A stretch of DNA of 64,000 bases from Ahaetulla prasina (Eukaryota; Chordata; Lepidosauria; Squamata; Colubridae), in contig NC_080546.1 of assembly GCF_028640845.1 (NCBI RefSeq), positions 19,809,020-19,873,019 on the forward strand, written 5' to 3'. A program made the translations under genes and the position numbers. The notes under the pieces are model-generated. The model was not told where the DNA came from. It saw nothing but the letters and a program-made list of their open reading frames with translations, and made no database searches. Below, piece after piece: positions 44,215 through 55,469 of this stretch. How positions within the stretch are numbered: position 1 is the stretch's first letter; each line of letters starts with the position of its first letter.

Positions 44215-44735
44215 ACCCTGAAAGTAATTAGTATAGGTGGCGCACCTCAAAAAAAGTTGAAGGAGATGAGAAAACGCAATCATTTAGCCGAGAAGCAAAG
44301 CCATGGGAAATGTAAATATATGGATTAAATTGAACAGGAGATTATATTAGGGTGACTTATGCACAATAGTTTATGATTTGTTATGTAGGCATTTAAGTGG
44401 CATGCTGGGGCTTCCCATAGCCTTATCAACAGCTTCCCATGTGTATTGAAGTTGTTTTAAAGTTCTCATGCTGTCTTGTCGTGGCTTTTGACCACTACGA
44501 AGAAGACAACCCTAAAATAAGCCACAGGCAAACATTTCTGACAGAAAACATGGAAATCTTCAAATCTTCTGAACGAAGTAGCAGTTGCTGTTGATTGGTT
44601 CTCTACAGGCATCTTCTAACATACAACATGTGTTCACAACAAGCCATTAATTATAGCGAGCATCACATCTAGTTGTGCCTAGAGTTAAATTTGTAGTAGA
44701 AGCATTGAGTAGCACTTTAGAATAAAAAAGAGCTA
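44215..44735. other. unassigned stretch
   Basis: Nothing recognised. Confidence 0.4.
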
Positions 44736-44737
44736 GT

Positions 44738-45041
44738 CAGGGGTGTCAAACTGGTGGCCCGCTGGCTGGATGCATCATCAGTAGTGGGTTTCACTTATCT
44801 TTGCTACCGCTTTGCTTGCTTTGCTCGCACGCGCGCAACTTCTGCGCATGCACAGATCATATTTCATGACGTCCGGGCAGATTGGCGGAGCCTCCCACCG
44901 CCTCTATTATCGGTTCACCTGAACCGGAGCGAACCGGTAGCAACCCACCACTGTGTGTCACGTGCGGGCCACGCCCGCCCCAGCTCCACAAAGGGGGAAA
45001 ACATCACGATACATCACATGATGACCACATGACGTGCCCAT
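44738..45041. mobile_element. hAT MITE (GTGTCAAAC-type) holding another hAT MITE
   Basis: Starts CAGGGGTGTCAAACTGGTGG; the right end gacgtgcccatg is a mutated inverse. Flanks gagctagt and gaactaga match at 6 of 8. The inner element is at 44779-44953. Confidence 0.6.
44779..44953. mobile_element. inner hAT MITE (ACCGGTT family)
   Basis: Ends CAGTAGTGGGTTTCAC and AGCAACCCACCACTG. The flanks tgcatcat and tgtgtcac match at 5 of 8, all differences being transitions. Confidence 0.65.
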
Positions 45042-45369
45042 GAACTAGATCAAGAGCATCAATTAATGACACAGCTGCCATGTTATGTGATCTACAAACA
45101 TTTTGATCCTTGTCTCCATGTTAGGCTGATTGTTCTCTTAATGTTTTCCCTGAAAAAGAAAGCCATTTTCTTCTAACCCTAATTCTGGAAGTATGAACTG
45201 GAACATGTAATAAGAGACATAGACATATATGTGCACCTTAATGCTGCTTTAGCTGGTACTATTTTTGTGACGTATAAATATGCATGGGAGATAGGCCCAT
45301 TTCCATTGTATGACTGAATAGTATATTTTGAAAAATAGCTGAATGTATTCCCGAAATTAATAAAAGCAT

Positions 45370-45452
45370 AACTTATAACTCACTTTTGTCAGTGCCATTG
45401 TAACTGTGAACAGTCTCTAAACGAACTGTTGTAAGTTGAGGACTATCTGTAC
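45370..45452. mobile_element. Tigger-like MITE, 3' third
   Basis: 'actcacttttgtcagtgcc', 'gaacagtctctaaacgaac' and 'tgttgtaagttgaggacta' match the right part of 23713-24088. Confidence 0.7.
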
Positions 45453-45560
45453 TCAGTACCCAAAAGCCCATGAATTATACATACTCTCCAGCTTCATTTT
45501 TGTTGGCTCCAAACCTTTCCAGACTCTGAAAATTAGCAGTCAGCTGCCCATTAATGGTAT

Positions 45561-45793
45561 CATCTTATTTTAACGACCCCATAATCCCTTGTGGGGTGGA
45601 GTCTGGGCAACTGAATGGAACAAGCAGAGTGTTTACTGGCTGGATGCCCTTCCTGTTGCCAATGCAGAGTTTTGTTCAGCAGATATATTCTCAGTGTGCA
45701 CAGAGAGAGAAATATCTGCCTCTACCTAGGATCGAACTCACAGCCTCCTAATTATAAAGTGAGAGCTCCACCTCTAGGTTACCGCACCACTCC
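45561..45793 (-). mobile_element. Sauria-type SINE
   Basis: Minus sense: tRNA-like head gcggtaacctagaggtgg, B box gtgagttcgatcctagg near 45724-45740, 'ctgagaatatatctgctg', and a Bov-B-like tail gggattatggggtcgtt (plus aacgaccccataatccc, about 45571-45588). Flanked by ctgcccattaatg at 45544-45556 and 45794-45806, extending to 17 bp with one mismatch. Same family as 57499-57737. Confidence 0.85.
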
Positions 45794-45809
45794 CTGCCCA
45801 TTAATGATA

Positions 45810-47650
45810 TGATTTTGCCAAAAAAAAATGGGTAAACTTCACATATTCAGAAATCTCTAAAATGCAATCCCAAACTATACAAATGGCTCAATTTCTTTCA
45901 GGGTTTGGTACTTATTCTGCTGCTCTTCATACTTTTATAGTTTGAACCTTACAACCACTTTGCAGCCAAGGATGACTAGTGCTTAAAATACATTTCCTAG
46001 GGTTTACGTTATCGCAAAAGCTAATAAAGCTTGGTTTGTGGATTATACGATCGTTTTTCTGACAGCGGTACAGAAATGGTTGGCTATATCCTGGAATAAT
46101 TTTTTACTTCCTTGTTTATTTACCACCCTTGGATTTCATAGTGGCTACCTATTCAAGCACTGAGTTCAACTGCCTCTATTTTGCTTTTCAAGATCTGCTA
46201 AGGTTGGCTGCGTGCTGCCAGCTGGTGTGATCTGAGATAGTTTGTAAGTGGCGCTATGGCAAATGATTTTTAAAATAGAAGTTCTAATTCCATGGTGAAC
46301 ACATTGAAGTTAAGCCTTGGATGAAAATAACTGTGTGTTCATTGCACGTGAAACATTCCTGAGTCAATCTTCGGCAGCTCCAAGTACAGTTTGGAAAGAG
46401 CGCTGTGTGTAAATATGGAGAATTTGTTGATATATAGTGTGAGTATTTCATCGTTCAGCAAACCAGTTTTCAGTTTCTATCTACGCCAACCAACCAGGCC
46501 AGTTGTGAAAGATAACAGTCTATGATAGAAATGACGGTTAAAAAATAACTTTTTAAAAAATGCTTGAACACTCACAAGCTTATGGTCTTCACATAACTAT
46601 TCCCAGTAAGTCTGCTATTTTTGGTTCAGCTTAAGTAGACTTGATAATTCCATCAGATTCTTTTCTTTATTTTTGGCCTGTGCCATATTGTGTACCAGTT
46701 TTAGGTGCCCATATCTTCACCAGTGGCATGCTTGATGGCTTTGCTGACCCATTTCTTCTTACTTCTATTGTTGCTATTCCTACAGAGACGCAACTAATAC
46801 TAACAGTAGCTCATAGTTCCACCTTTGAATGAATTTGATGAACATGGAAAGCTAAGTCTTCTCAATTCTTAATCCAGAAGACTTTGTCACTGAGCATGTA
46901 TAGTTGTTCTGGAAGCAACAGAACTCATTACCCAAAATCTTTCATACTTATTAGCCTACGGTTTATTGCTCTGAATTGCTTACTATTAAGGTCCTTGGAT
47001 ATTGTCTTCGTTCGTCTGATGAATATCATCAGAAAAGTGCTGCTATAATGCATCCAAAGTAACTTCCTGGACCCTTGATTGATAGAATCAGTTTGGGGAA
47101 AAAAATATGCATAGCACCATATTATATGGTTAAGACATTGGATTTTGGGCTTGGAATATGTTAAAATTGTCATGAGAACTTGATTTAAAAAATCACAGCC
47201 AGAGTTCATATTAGCAATATTTTTCATTACCATTTAACACACTTGGCTGGAGAAAGTGCTATTATCTAGAATACTTAAATATTAGGAAAGCAGTGAATGT
47301 GCTGAATGACCCTTTGATGCTTCTGTTGCCAAGTAAGTGGGAGCAAATCTTGATAGCATGCCAAAACACATTACTTTCAATGGAACAGCTAAAACGACAC
47401 TGAACTCTACCTCATTTCCATCATGTTCTAAATCAGTGTCTGGTAATGGACTGGATGAAAGCTTACAGTTTGAAGTTTATCTAGAAAAGACAGATGGTGT
47501 GTTGCAGCTGAAAAACAGACATATTTCTCTTTCTGAAGTATAAGGTCTGTCATTTGTATGTTCTCTTAAAAGAATCTGATTTCAGCAATAATAAAATAAA
47601 ATAAATTAAAATGAGCTGTGTTTCACAGCAATTCCTGAAGATATTAGATC
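45810..47650. other. AT-rich stretch, nothing recognised
   Basis: No feature supported over about 1.8 kb. Confidence 0.5.
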
Positions 47651-47659
47651 TGTCTATAC

Positions 47660-47997
47660 AAGGGATCAGCAACCTGTGGCTCTGGAGCCACATGTGGCTC
47701 TTTCATCCCTCTGCTGAGGTTCCCTGTCAGCTCTGCTGAGGCTTGCCAGTCAGCTCCACAATTGATAGGGCTTTCAGTTACGATAGGTAGAGGAAAAAGG
47801 ATGCTGCACTAGGAGGAGACTCTATGGTGGGTGGGTATGGGTAACAGACTTCCGGTCAGCAGAGGTAAAAGGATGCCATGGTAGGAGGAGACACTATGGT
47901 GGGTGGAACTGGATTTTCGGTTGGCTCCAGAGTTGAACAGGGGGCTTCCGGTTAGGGCCTTTGTGGCTCTTTGAGCATTTAAGGTTGCTGACCCCTG
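47660..47997. mobile_element. hAT MITE (GTGGCTCTTT family)
   Basis: Left aagggatcagcaacctgtgg and right aaggttgctgacccctg are inverted; perfect 8-bp flank gtctatac (47652-47659, 47998-48005). Inside, a unit with ggtggg and ggtaggaggaga is present twice. Relative of 6510-7433. Confidence 0.85.
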
Positions 47998-48005
47998 GTC
48001 TATAC

Positions 48006-48715
48006 CAATGCCTCTCAGTCTTAGCAGCTTAAAGATGGTGTTGTGTCTGCACCTCGCTGAGCTGGGCCACCTGGCTGAGAGTGATTCAGAGAGTGAGGGG
48101 GAAGAACCGACAGAGCTTCCCTCTGCAGAATCTTCCTCTCTGGCTCCGCTCCAGATTCCAGAAGCAGGCCAGGTGGAGGAGGAGGAGCCAACACGGCCTC
48201 TTTCCCCCAACCCCTCCTCCTCCTCCCTGGCAGAGCTCTAAGCCAGCTGAGGGGAATCCAGTGTGGTTAGATGCAAGGCAGCGATGCCGAGTGAAGCGTG
48301 CGCAGCAAAAGGAAGGAAGGGGCTGGCCCAGGGAATGCTGTGTCATGGAGCCACACCCCACAGGGTATAAAAGTGGGTGGAGCTGCCTTTGGGCTCCGTG
48401 ACAGACAAAGACTGACTTTTGGAAGCTTCGGTTGTGTTATTTTGTGATTTAGACTTTGACTTCTGTTTATTCCTGAAACTGCAAATTACGCTGGTCTGAG
48501 GAGAACTTGGCAGTCAGTCGCAGGTTCGTTGCCAGGACTGTTATATGTTGTCGGAGTAAATTGCTGGCAAGGAAAGCTCACGTGTCTTTTTGGGTTGTGG
48601 TCAGGAGGGGACCTAACAGATGGGTGGACCTCAACTCCCAGAATTCCCTAGTCAGCTATTCTTCCTGGGGAATTTTGGGAGCTGATGTCCACCCATATTC
48701 AAGCTGCCAGGTTTG
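48006..48715. mobile_element. palindromic hAT MITE split by an LTR
   Basis: Left piece caatgcctctcagtcttagc to aaagatgg and right piece gggtggacctcaactcccag to ctgccaggtttg form one short palindromic MITE. Flanks gtctatac (47998-48005) and gtctataa (48716-48723) match at 7 of 8. Confidence 0.7.
48039..48618 (+). mobile_element. solo LTR, family B
   Basis: Ends TGTTGTGTCTG and GGACCTAACA; perfect 5-bp flank gatgg (48034-48038, 48619-48623). U3 has an acidic frame (SDSESEGEEP, about 48081-48110) and, in a shifted frame, DARQRCRVKRAQQKEGRG (about 48267-48320). The promoter is atggagccacaccccaca then gtataaaag (about 48363-48372). Confidence 0.85.
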
Positions 48716-48756
48716 GTCTATAACTATCTCCTAATTCGACCACTGTGCTATTTTCC

Positions 48757-48832
48757 TTGTATTTATTTATTTATTTATTATTCAAACTTATATACCGCCC
48801 TATCTCCCAAAGGACTCAGGGCGGTTGTAGAT
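48757..48832 (-). mobile_element. LINE/SINE tail fragment
   Basis: TTTATTTATTT then 'aacttatataccgccctatc' and 'ggactcagggcggttg' is the L2-type tail in minus sense. Confidence 0.6.
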
Positions 48833-49445
48833 CTGTCTGTGGAAGAAGAAGCTTCAGTTTCTGTATGTTGTCATACACCCAACTACTTGGTTCAAACAAA
48901 ATCACTGAATAACCATTTTTTACATAATATTGCTGGTTAGCACGACATTTTATACCCTATTTGAGAGATCAGATGATTCTTACAAATCTGTCTAGACTTC
49001 AAAATATTCAGGAAAGATCCTTTAAAAAAACCCCAAAAATACTGTCTGGGGAACAGATTATTTTCATCTATTTTACCCTACTTTGATATTATAACTGCTT
49101 TTACACCAGAGAGTCAAAATGCGTGTTCCTGTTCATTTTCCTAGACTTTAAACAGCTTTTGATCACGTCTGGTTTCCTATTAGATTAAAAACTTGGATTG
49201 AATGTTGATTACGCGGTGGCCTTGAAAATGTTCTGGGAATTATCATTTGATGTAAAATGTGGATTCTGTGAGATTGACAGAAATAGCTGCCAGGGATAAT
49301 GCAATAGTGCTCATTAAAGAACTGTACCAGTTGCCTGATTATTTCCAGGTCAAATTGAAAATGCTGGCATAGCATTTTGAAGGAATCTCTAACCTGTTGT
49401 GATCTTAGATGTGATAGGAAAATCTATATCATTCACTTCCCAATA

Positions 49446-49567
49446 TGACTACGGAGACGTCTTCGGACAGCGCTGGCTCTTCAGCTTTGAAACTGAGATG
49501 AGCACTGCCCCCTAGAGTCGGGAACGACTAGCACGTATGTGCGAGGGGAACCTTTACCTTTACCTAA
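49446..49567 (+). mobile_element. 3' part of the CTTTACC-tail SINE
   Basis: 'acgtcttcggacagcgctgg', 'gatgagcactgccccctaga', 'cgactagcacgtatgtgcg' and acctttacctttacct; 5'-truncated. Confidence 0.8.
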
Positions 49568-49569
49568 GC

Positions 49570-50660
49570 ATCAATGGAATTCCAGAGGGATTGTATTTAG
49601 TACCTTTGTGGCTACATAGATCCCATGCTGATTCCTCTTTTGACCCCATCCCAGATTCTGACACTCCTTCTCCTACACTATGATTCATTCAGGCTGATTA
49701 ATTAATCTGAGCACTGTCCAGTTGAACAAAGATTTTCTTTAATACATGATATTTAATTACCCTCCCCATTAATTTATTCAGGAATTTTTTTAAACTGAAA
49801 GTTAAAATATAAAGGTCCATTGAGGCCTTCTATAATTATATAAATTTTCAATCTTTTGTTTTGACTTGATATAATTACCATTTGCATATATTAATTAAAA
49901 TTTGCTTTTATAAATCAGAATGCCTCTTTGCTCTTATCTAACATTTAATAGCTATTTAACTTTGTAAAAGTAGATCTTATATTCTAACGGTCTATGCCTA
50001 ATATGCAAATTAGGGAACTGTTTTTGATATATCTTTAAGGAATCCACTACCTTTTTTTACTGAAGTTGTGCTTTATGAATAACTATTCAATAAATATACT
50101 TCCTACAAAAAATGTCATAATTAGTTTTAAAATAAAATAAATTCTAAGAACTCTGTTGCATATCAAATAGCATTATGCTTCTGTTAGGTTTTTTTTTTCA
50201 AAATCAGAATCCTTTACAATGTGAGTTAGACCAAGAGAAAATGTTTAAATTCAACAGCATTCTTAGTCATAAATTTTTAAAGGAAGACGATCAAATCCAA
50301 ATACTTTGAGATAGATAATAATTATTTTGTAAAAGCACAGAAAGTATGGTTGACATCTAAGAAGAAAAACGATGTAGCTTACCAAAGAGATTATTACAAT
50401 GCTAGAATTGTACATAGTTTCCCCAAAAGCTAGAATTGCTATGAAGGTTCTAGCCTTAGATAAATTAGGCACTTGTTTGTGTTTTTTATATTTATTATTA
50501 AATAGTGATGTTTTAAATGATATCCTATGTTATCAGAACTGAAAGCAAATGTCTTGTAAGTCCATCAAAGCTGATGGCAATTAATTTGTGCATTATACTA
50601 AACAAACATTTGCTGTTTGTATAGTATAATTTGCTGTGTTGTTGGATACATCATAATGAC
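49570..50660. other. AT-rich stretch, nothing recognised
   Basis: No feature supported. Confidence 0.5.
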
Positions 50661-50666
50661 TAAGAT

Positions 50667-51107
50667 CAGCGGTTCTCAACCTGTGGGTCGCAACCCCGTT
50701 GCGGGTCGAATGACTATTTGCCAGGGGTCGCCTAAGACCATTGGAAACATGGGAAGTATACTTGCGAGTCGAAGAATTGCGCTCCAGTGGTTGACTCCAC
50801 AAGCCAGCTGCAGGCTCTTCAAATCGCTAGCCGAATTTGGCTTCAGGCGGATGAATTAAAAAAGAGAGAAATCTTTGCTCTGATGTCTCCCTCTCAAGCC
50901 AGCTGCAATCACTCCCAATTGCTAGGCTAATCTGGCTTCAGGTGTGATAAACTTAATAGGGGAGAAGTCTCCACTTTAATGCCTCCGTCCGCAAGGCAAT
51001 CACAAGCAGTTCAGATCGCTAGCCAATACGGCTTCAGGCGTGATAAATTCAAAATGTGGGGAATTGTATTAAAGGGGTCGCAGCACTATAAAGGTTGAGA
51101 ACCACTG
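50667..51107. mobile_element. SPIN-type hAT element, non-autonomous
   Basis: Ends CAGCGGTTCTCAACCTGTGG and AAGGTTGAGAACCACTG, with the SPIN-like inner sequences gggtcgcaacccc, ggggtcgcctaagacc and aaaggggtcgcagcac. Flanks actaagat (50659-50666) and actaaggt (51108-51115) match at 7 of 8. It encodes no transposase. The middle has three diverged units of about 60 bp. SPIN elements are known for repeated horizontal transfer among tetrapods, including squamates. Confidence 0.85.
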
Positions 51108-51109
51108 AC

Positions 51110-52380
51110 TAAGGTCATCTCTTACGTAACCTGTGAACCATAACTGAAATGTCACAGTGAGGCTATATAACATTTATGCTAGAAGTATGCAAATTATATT
51201 TTGGCTTAGTATAGTACATGAACCCAAAGTAGTGTTTACACTGAATTGAGGTATTCTCCAAGGTGTCAGATGGATCTCTCTCTACTTTCCATCACTAAAT
51301 GGCAGTCTTTTGTTAAGTTTCCTGCCAGACAGTAGGTCTTAAATTTTTATCCCAGGGAGACTTGTTTGTATGGTATCTAAGAGTATTATTTGTACAAAAC
51401 ACTTCCACTGAAACGTAGAGAGAAATATCCTGTACAAATATCACACAAATATTCTCTTAGATGTTGAACTCATTCCTAGAAAATTGTCATTCTGCAAAGT
51501 TTTCTGGTTGCTACCTTTGACAGTCTAACTCTGGTGGAATATAATTTATCAATTGTTTCACCATAAACACTCCCGCTTTGGAAATGTTATTGGGACTTGA
51601 ATGGGGGACAAGTACCTGGAAGAACTGGAAAGCTGCCTGGCTTCCTAATTATAAATCCCTCGGCAATTCCTTTCAATTCAGTGCTATTTTTATGGTCTGG
51701 TTGGACATTTTTGGCAGCATTGTTAATGAAGCAGACATTATCGCTGATTAATGTAGTGTGAACTACTCCTGAATTACTATAAATAATAGAATGATTAATT
51801 GCTATATCTTGAATTTTGTCATTCTTTAAATATTTTATAGCAGGCCTGGACTGCTTGTGTACGATATCCCATTCTCAAATTATCTTCGTCAGATGATAAG
51901 AACTTCTCCTTTCAAAAGGTTAATTTTCCTTGAGAAAAACCCATAGACAACGTTCACCTGAAAATGTTTTTAACCTGATTTGGAGTACGTTAACAATTGA
52001 ACCCTTTGGTAACTAGGACAAGTTGCCCATAAATTGTTCTAACACATATTGAAAGGCAAAAATGACAGTAAGTTAGAAACATTATCTGAATAATAATAAT
52101 TTCTTTAGCATCTTTCTTTTCTTTTTACTTTTTTCTCATACAAAGAGGAATATCAAAAGCTGTATAAAGAAAGGGAGGCCCCACATTCTTCTGGTCATAA
52201 CATTTTAATTCAGTCATTTGTGAATATTTTAGCACAGAATTGTAGCAAGGAGAAGAGATGAGACTTGCTATTACCAGAAGGTTAAGTTTCATCCTGAAAT
52301 CAAATATGGTAGATAAGAGTGCAAAGATGTGTATGGATTGTGTTCTTGAACCATTACCATTGCTTTTCCAGTTAACAATA
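51110..52380. other. AT-rich stretch, nothing recognised
   Basis: No repeat or exon. 51680-51840 is rich in ATTA/TAAT words of the kind seen in conserved enhancers, but this is only base composition. Confidence 0.4.
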
Positions 52381-52424
52381 GCAATCGCACTTAGGTTTAT
52401 ATACCACTTCACAGTGCTTTACAG

Positions 52425-52960
52425 ATTTATTTATTTTTATTTATTTATTTATTTTTCGCATTTTTATACCGACCTATCTCCCTAGGAACTCAGGGCGGTT
52501 TCCAGCCAGAATAAAACATACATATAAATACAGGATAAAACAACAATTAAAAAACTTATTAAATAAGGCCGAATATTTAAAATAGAAATACAAATAATAA
52601 AACCCCATTAAAACCAAATTCAAAATTTAAAAATTCAAAAATTCTAGTCCAGTCCTGCGCAAATAAATAGATGTGTCTTAAGCTCGCAGTGGAAGGTTCG
52701 AAGGTCAGGAAGTTGGCGAAGTCCTGGGGGAAGTTTGTTCCAGAGGATGGGAGCCCCCACAGAAAAGGCCCTTCCCCTGGGTGTCGCCAGTCAGCACTGC
52801 CTGGCTGACGGCACCCTGAGGAGTCCCTCCCTGTGAGAGCGCATGGGTCGGTGAGAGGCAATCGGTGGCAGCAGATGGTCCCGTAAGTAACCCGGCCCTA
52901 TGCCATGGAGCGCTTTGAAGATAATTACCAAAACCTTGAAGCGCTCCATGGCATAGAGAT
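52425..52960 (-). mobile_element. L2-type LINE 3' end with a foldback
   Basis: Starts with TTTATTTATTT and 'ataccgacctatctcccta', then non-coding 3' sequence with 'tgtgtcttaagctcgcagtg' and 'ttgttccagaggatggg'. Its far end has 21-22-bp inverted arms (52899-52920 and 52935-52955, tatgccatggagcgc) that look like a snap-back at the truncation point. Confidence 0.6.
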
Positions 52961-53105
52961 CTCTCTAAGCTGTTTACAGAATTAGCATATTGCCCCCCAA
53001 AATCTGGGTCCTCATTTTACCGACCTCAAAAGAATTGGTGGCTTGAGCCGGTGAGAATCAAACTGCTGGCAGTCGGCAGAATTAGTCTGCAGTACTGCAT
53101 TCTAA

Positions 53106-53463
53106 GGGACGCGGCGGCTCAGGGGCTAGGACGTTGAGCTTGTTGATCAAAAGGTCGGCAGCTTGGTGGTTCGAATCCCTAGTGCTGCTGTGTAACAGGG
53201 TGAGCTCCCGTTACTTCTCCCAGCTTCTGCCAACCTAGCAGTTTCGAAAGTAGGTAAAAAAAATGCAAGTAGAAAAAACAGGGACCACTTTTGGTGGGAA
53301 GGTAACAGCGTTCTATGTGCCTTTGGCATTGAGTCATGCCAGCCACATGACCTCGGAGACGTCTTCGGACAGCCCTGGCTCTTCGGCTTTGAAACGGAGA
53401 TCAGCACCACCCCCTAGAGTCGGCAACGACTAGCACGTATGTGCGAGGGGAATCTTTACCTTT
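53106..53463 (+). mobile_element. full-length CTTTACC-tail SINE
   Basis: Head gggacgcggcggctcagggg with A box, B box GGTTCGAATCCCTAG (53168-53182), 'cagcttctgccaacctagca', 'ggccacatgacc'-like body, tail ggaatctttacctttac. Perfect 12-bp flank actgcattctaa (53094-53105, 53464-53475). Confidence 0.9.
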
Positions 53464-53966
53464 ACTGCATTCTAACCACTGTGCCAACACGGCTCTCTAA
53501 CTGCATTCTAACCAGTTAGCACTGGTTTCTCCTGGTTCTCCTTGGGCTTAGTGCATTTTTCTTTATTATGCTTCCAGTGTGGGCTAGGAAATCTAGAAAG
53601 AAAAAGGAAACTTTCTCAGTTCTATTTTAAGACATGCTCAAATGGCACTTTCTAAAAGTGTGGGATGATGACAAAGTGCTATGTAGTATTTTCCTTTTGA
53701 AGCTAGTCTCATGCGTACATAGCAGGGCAACTACCATGAAATGTTTTATTAGCGTCAGTTTCAATATAGAAAAAGGAGATGTTTATAGCTACATAATTGG
53801 ACATTGATGCCAGTCTCAGGATTAAATATCTTGTTCATTATATTTATAAGGATTTTTTAAAAACAAATTCCAGGTGCCATACTAGTGTGGTTAAGTAACT
53901 GGCCCAAAGTCACATAGTGAAATACACCACAGAGGGAGGATTTGAGTATGGTTTTTCCAGTTATTA

Positions 53967-54830
53967 TAGTACAGCCTTTATTGTCATTGTACAAATATAT
54001 ACAACAAAATTGGTTTAGCCTCGCCTACCATGGAAGAGTGGATATTAAAAGTAGCGAATTTAGCGGAGATGGCAAAAATCTCAGCGTATCTGAAAGACTA
54101 TTCACAAGAAAAATATACTGGAATGGAGAAGATGGATTGATTATATTCAAAACAAATATCAGACCAAGAAGTACCAAATAGCTTATGAATGATTAGAAAG
54201 TAAAAATTGTATTTGTATATTTTTCTTTATGTAAAAGGGGAGTTAAGGCTCTAGGGGAGGGATGGGAGCTTATGGATAGTTAGCGTATTCTAGCTTATAA
54301 TTGTTAGATTTTATACCCTATATTTTGGTCTGGGAAGTCTGGGGGGTGGGGTGGGGAGATTGGGGGGAGGGGGGAGGGAGGAAGAGGGGAGGTATTTGTG
54401 GAAATTTTCTGTAAAAATTTTTAATTAAAAAAAAATTGGTTTAGCCTCCCTGGTGCAATCCATAACAGAAAATGCAAAACAACATAAGTAGTATAGAGAA
54501 TAATCCCTATACAAGTGGAATAATCCCTATACAAGTAATTGGGGGAAAAAGACTAATCATACGTTTCCCTATGTGCGTGGAGTGCTTGTGATTGTGTTTA
54601 AGAGTCTGACAGCCCATGGGTAGAAGCTGTTTTTAAATCTGTTTGTCCAGCTGGCTATGCTTCGATGTCTTCTGCCTGATGATAGAAGCGAAAAGAGACA
54701 CTGGCCAGGGTGTGAATCATCCCTAAGTATCTTCCTTACTCTGCTGAAACAGCGAATCCTGGCGATGTCATCTAGTGGTGTTAGAGGGCAACCGATGGCT
54801 CTAGATACTAGGTCATATGCTCCACCAGCT
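53967..54830 (-). pseudogene. LINE ORF2 C terminus and 3' UTR (Rex1/L2-like), split by L1
   Basis: Minus sense: a broken frame with 'FRFYHQAEDIEA' and 'RFKNSFYPWAVRLL' (about 54610-54700), then a 3' UTR ending caatgacaataaaggctg (53967-53985). The L1 insertion at 54023-54435 interrupts the 3' UTR. Confidence 0.55.
54023..54435 (+). pseudogene. 5'-truncated L1 insertion
   Basis: Starts in the last part of ORF2 (EEWILKVANLAEMAKISAYL) and, after one frameshift, WRRWIDYIQNKYQTKKYQIA then stop near 54190. The 3' UTR holds a G-rich run (54343-54390) typical of L1 and ends in poly-A. The target duplication aaaattggtttagcctc is at 54006-54022 and 54432-54448. The insertion is plus-oriented inside a minus-strand LINE. 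Confidence 0.8.
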
Positions 54831-54911
54831 ACATTTTACCATGTGAAATGGGTTTGGTTATGTTCTAAAAATCTGCTATCACTCTTCAAGTAATGCTTGC
54901 ATGGTTTTGAT

Positions 54912-55034
54912 TAGGAGTCTCCAACCTTAGTAACTTTAAGGTTTGTGGACTTCAACTCCCAGAATTCCTCAACCAGCTTTGCTCTGGGAGCTGAAATCCA
55001 AAAGTCTTAAAGTTACTAAGGTTGGAGACCCCTG
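54912..55034. mobile_element. palindromic hAT MITE
   Basis: Ends TAGGAGTCTCCAACCTTAG and CTAAGGTTGGAGACCCCTG; perfect 8-bp flank gttttgat (54904-54911, 55035-55042). Confidence 0.9.
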
Positions 55035-55098
55035 GTTTTGATGTATTGCAAGATGGGCTTCTTCAACTATTAGAATATCCAGCTGCAAGAGTTCTAAG

Positions 55099-55330
55099 CA
55101 GTGGTGCAATTCATTTTTTTTTTACTACCAGTTCTGTGGGTGTAGCTTGGTGGGCATGGTGTGAGTGAGTGTGGCATGGGAAGGATACTGCAAAATCTAC
55201 ATTCCCTCCCCATTCCAGGGGAAGGGTACTGCAAAATCTCCATTCCCACCCCACTCTGGGGCCAGCCAGAGGTGGTATTTGCCAGTTCTCCAAACTACTC
55301 AAAATTTCCGCTACTGGTTCTCCAGCATTC
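55099..55330. mobile_element. hAT MITE (ACCGGTT family), right end lost
   Basis: Starts CAGTGGTGCAATTC; holds tactaccagttctgtggg, two 'aaggatactgcaaaatc'-type units and 'ctactcaaaatttccgctac'. It stops at ctggttctccag without the usual terminal repeat. Confidence 0.7.
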
Positions 55331-55394
55331 TCCCATCTTTTAAACTTTATTCTATCATTTTTAAAATGATGCCTTTTTTACCAAGATGTAATAT

Positions 55395-55469
55395 TTTTAT
55401 ATGGTTTTTATATTTTTAATTGCACGCTGCCCAGAGTCGCTCTGTGAGTGAAGTCGGTGGTCTCTAAAT

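Larger units (their letters stand above)
52383..53500 (-). mobile_element. tRNA-derived SINE split by an L2-type LINE and a second SINE
   Basis: Three pieces in order: 52383-52424 (tatataccacttcacagtgc), 52961-53105 (tctctaagctgtttacagaa, 'ctgggtcctcattttacc') and 53464-53500 (ctaaccactgtgccaac). Together they make one minus-strand SINE of the type at 34878-35466. Confidence 0.75.

Noticed and set aside
47337..47543. 68-codon plus-strand frame as a small gene or exon
   Set aside because: No splice context, motif or relative; probably chance.
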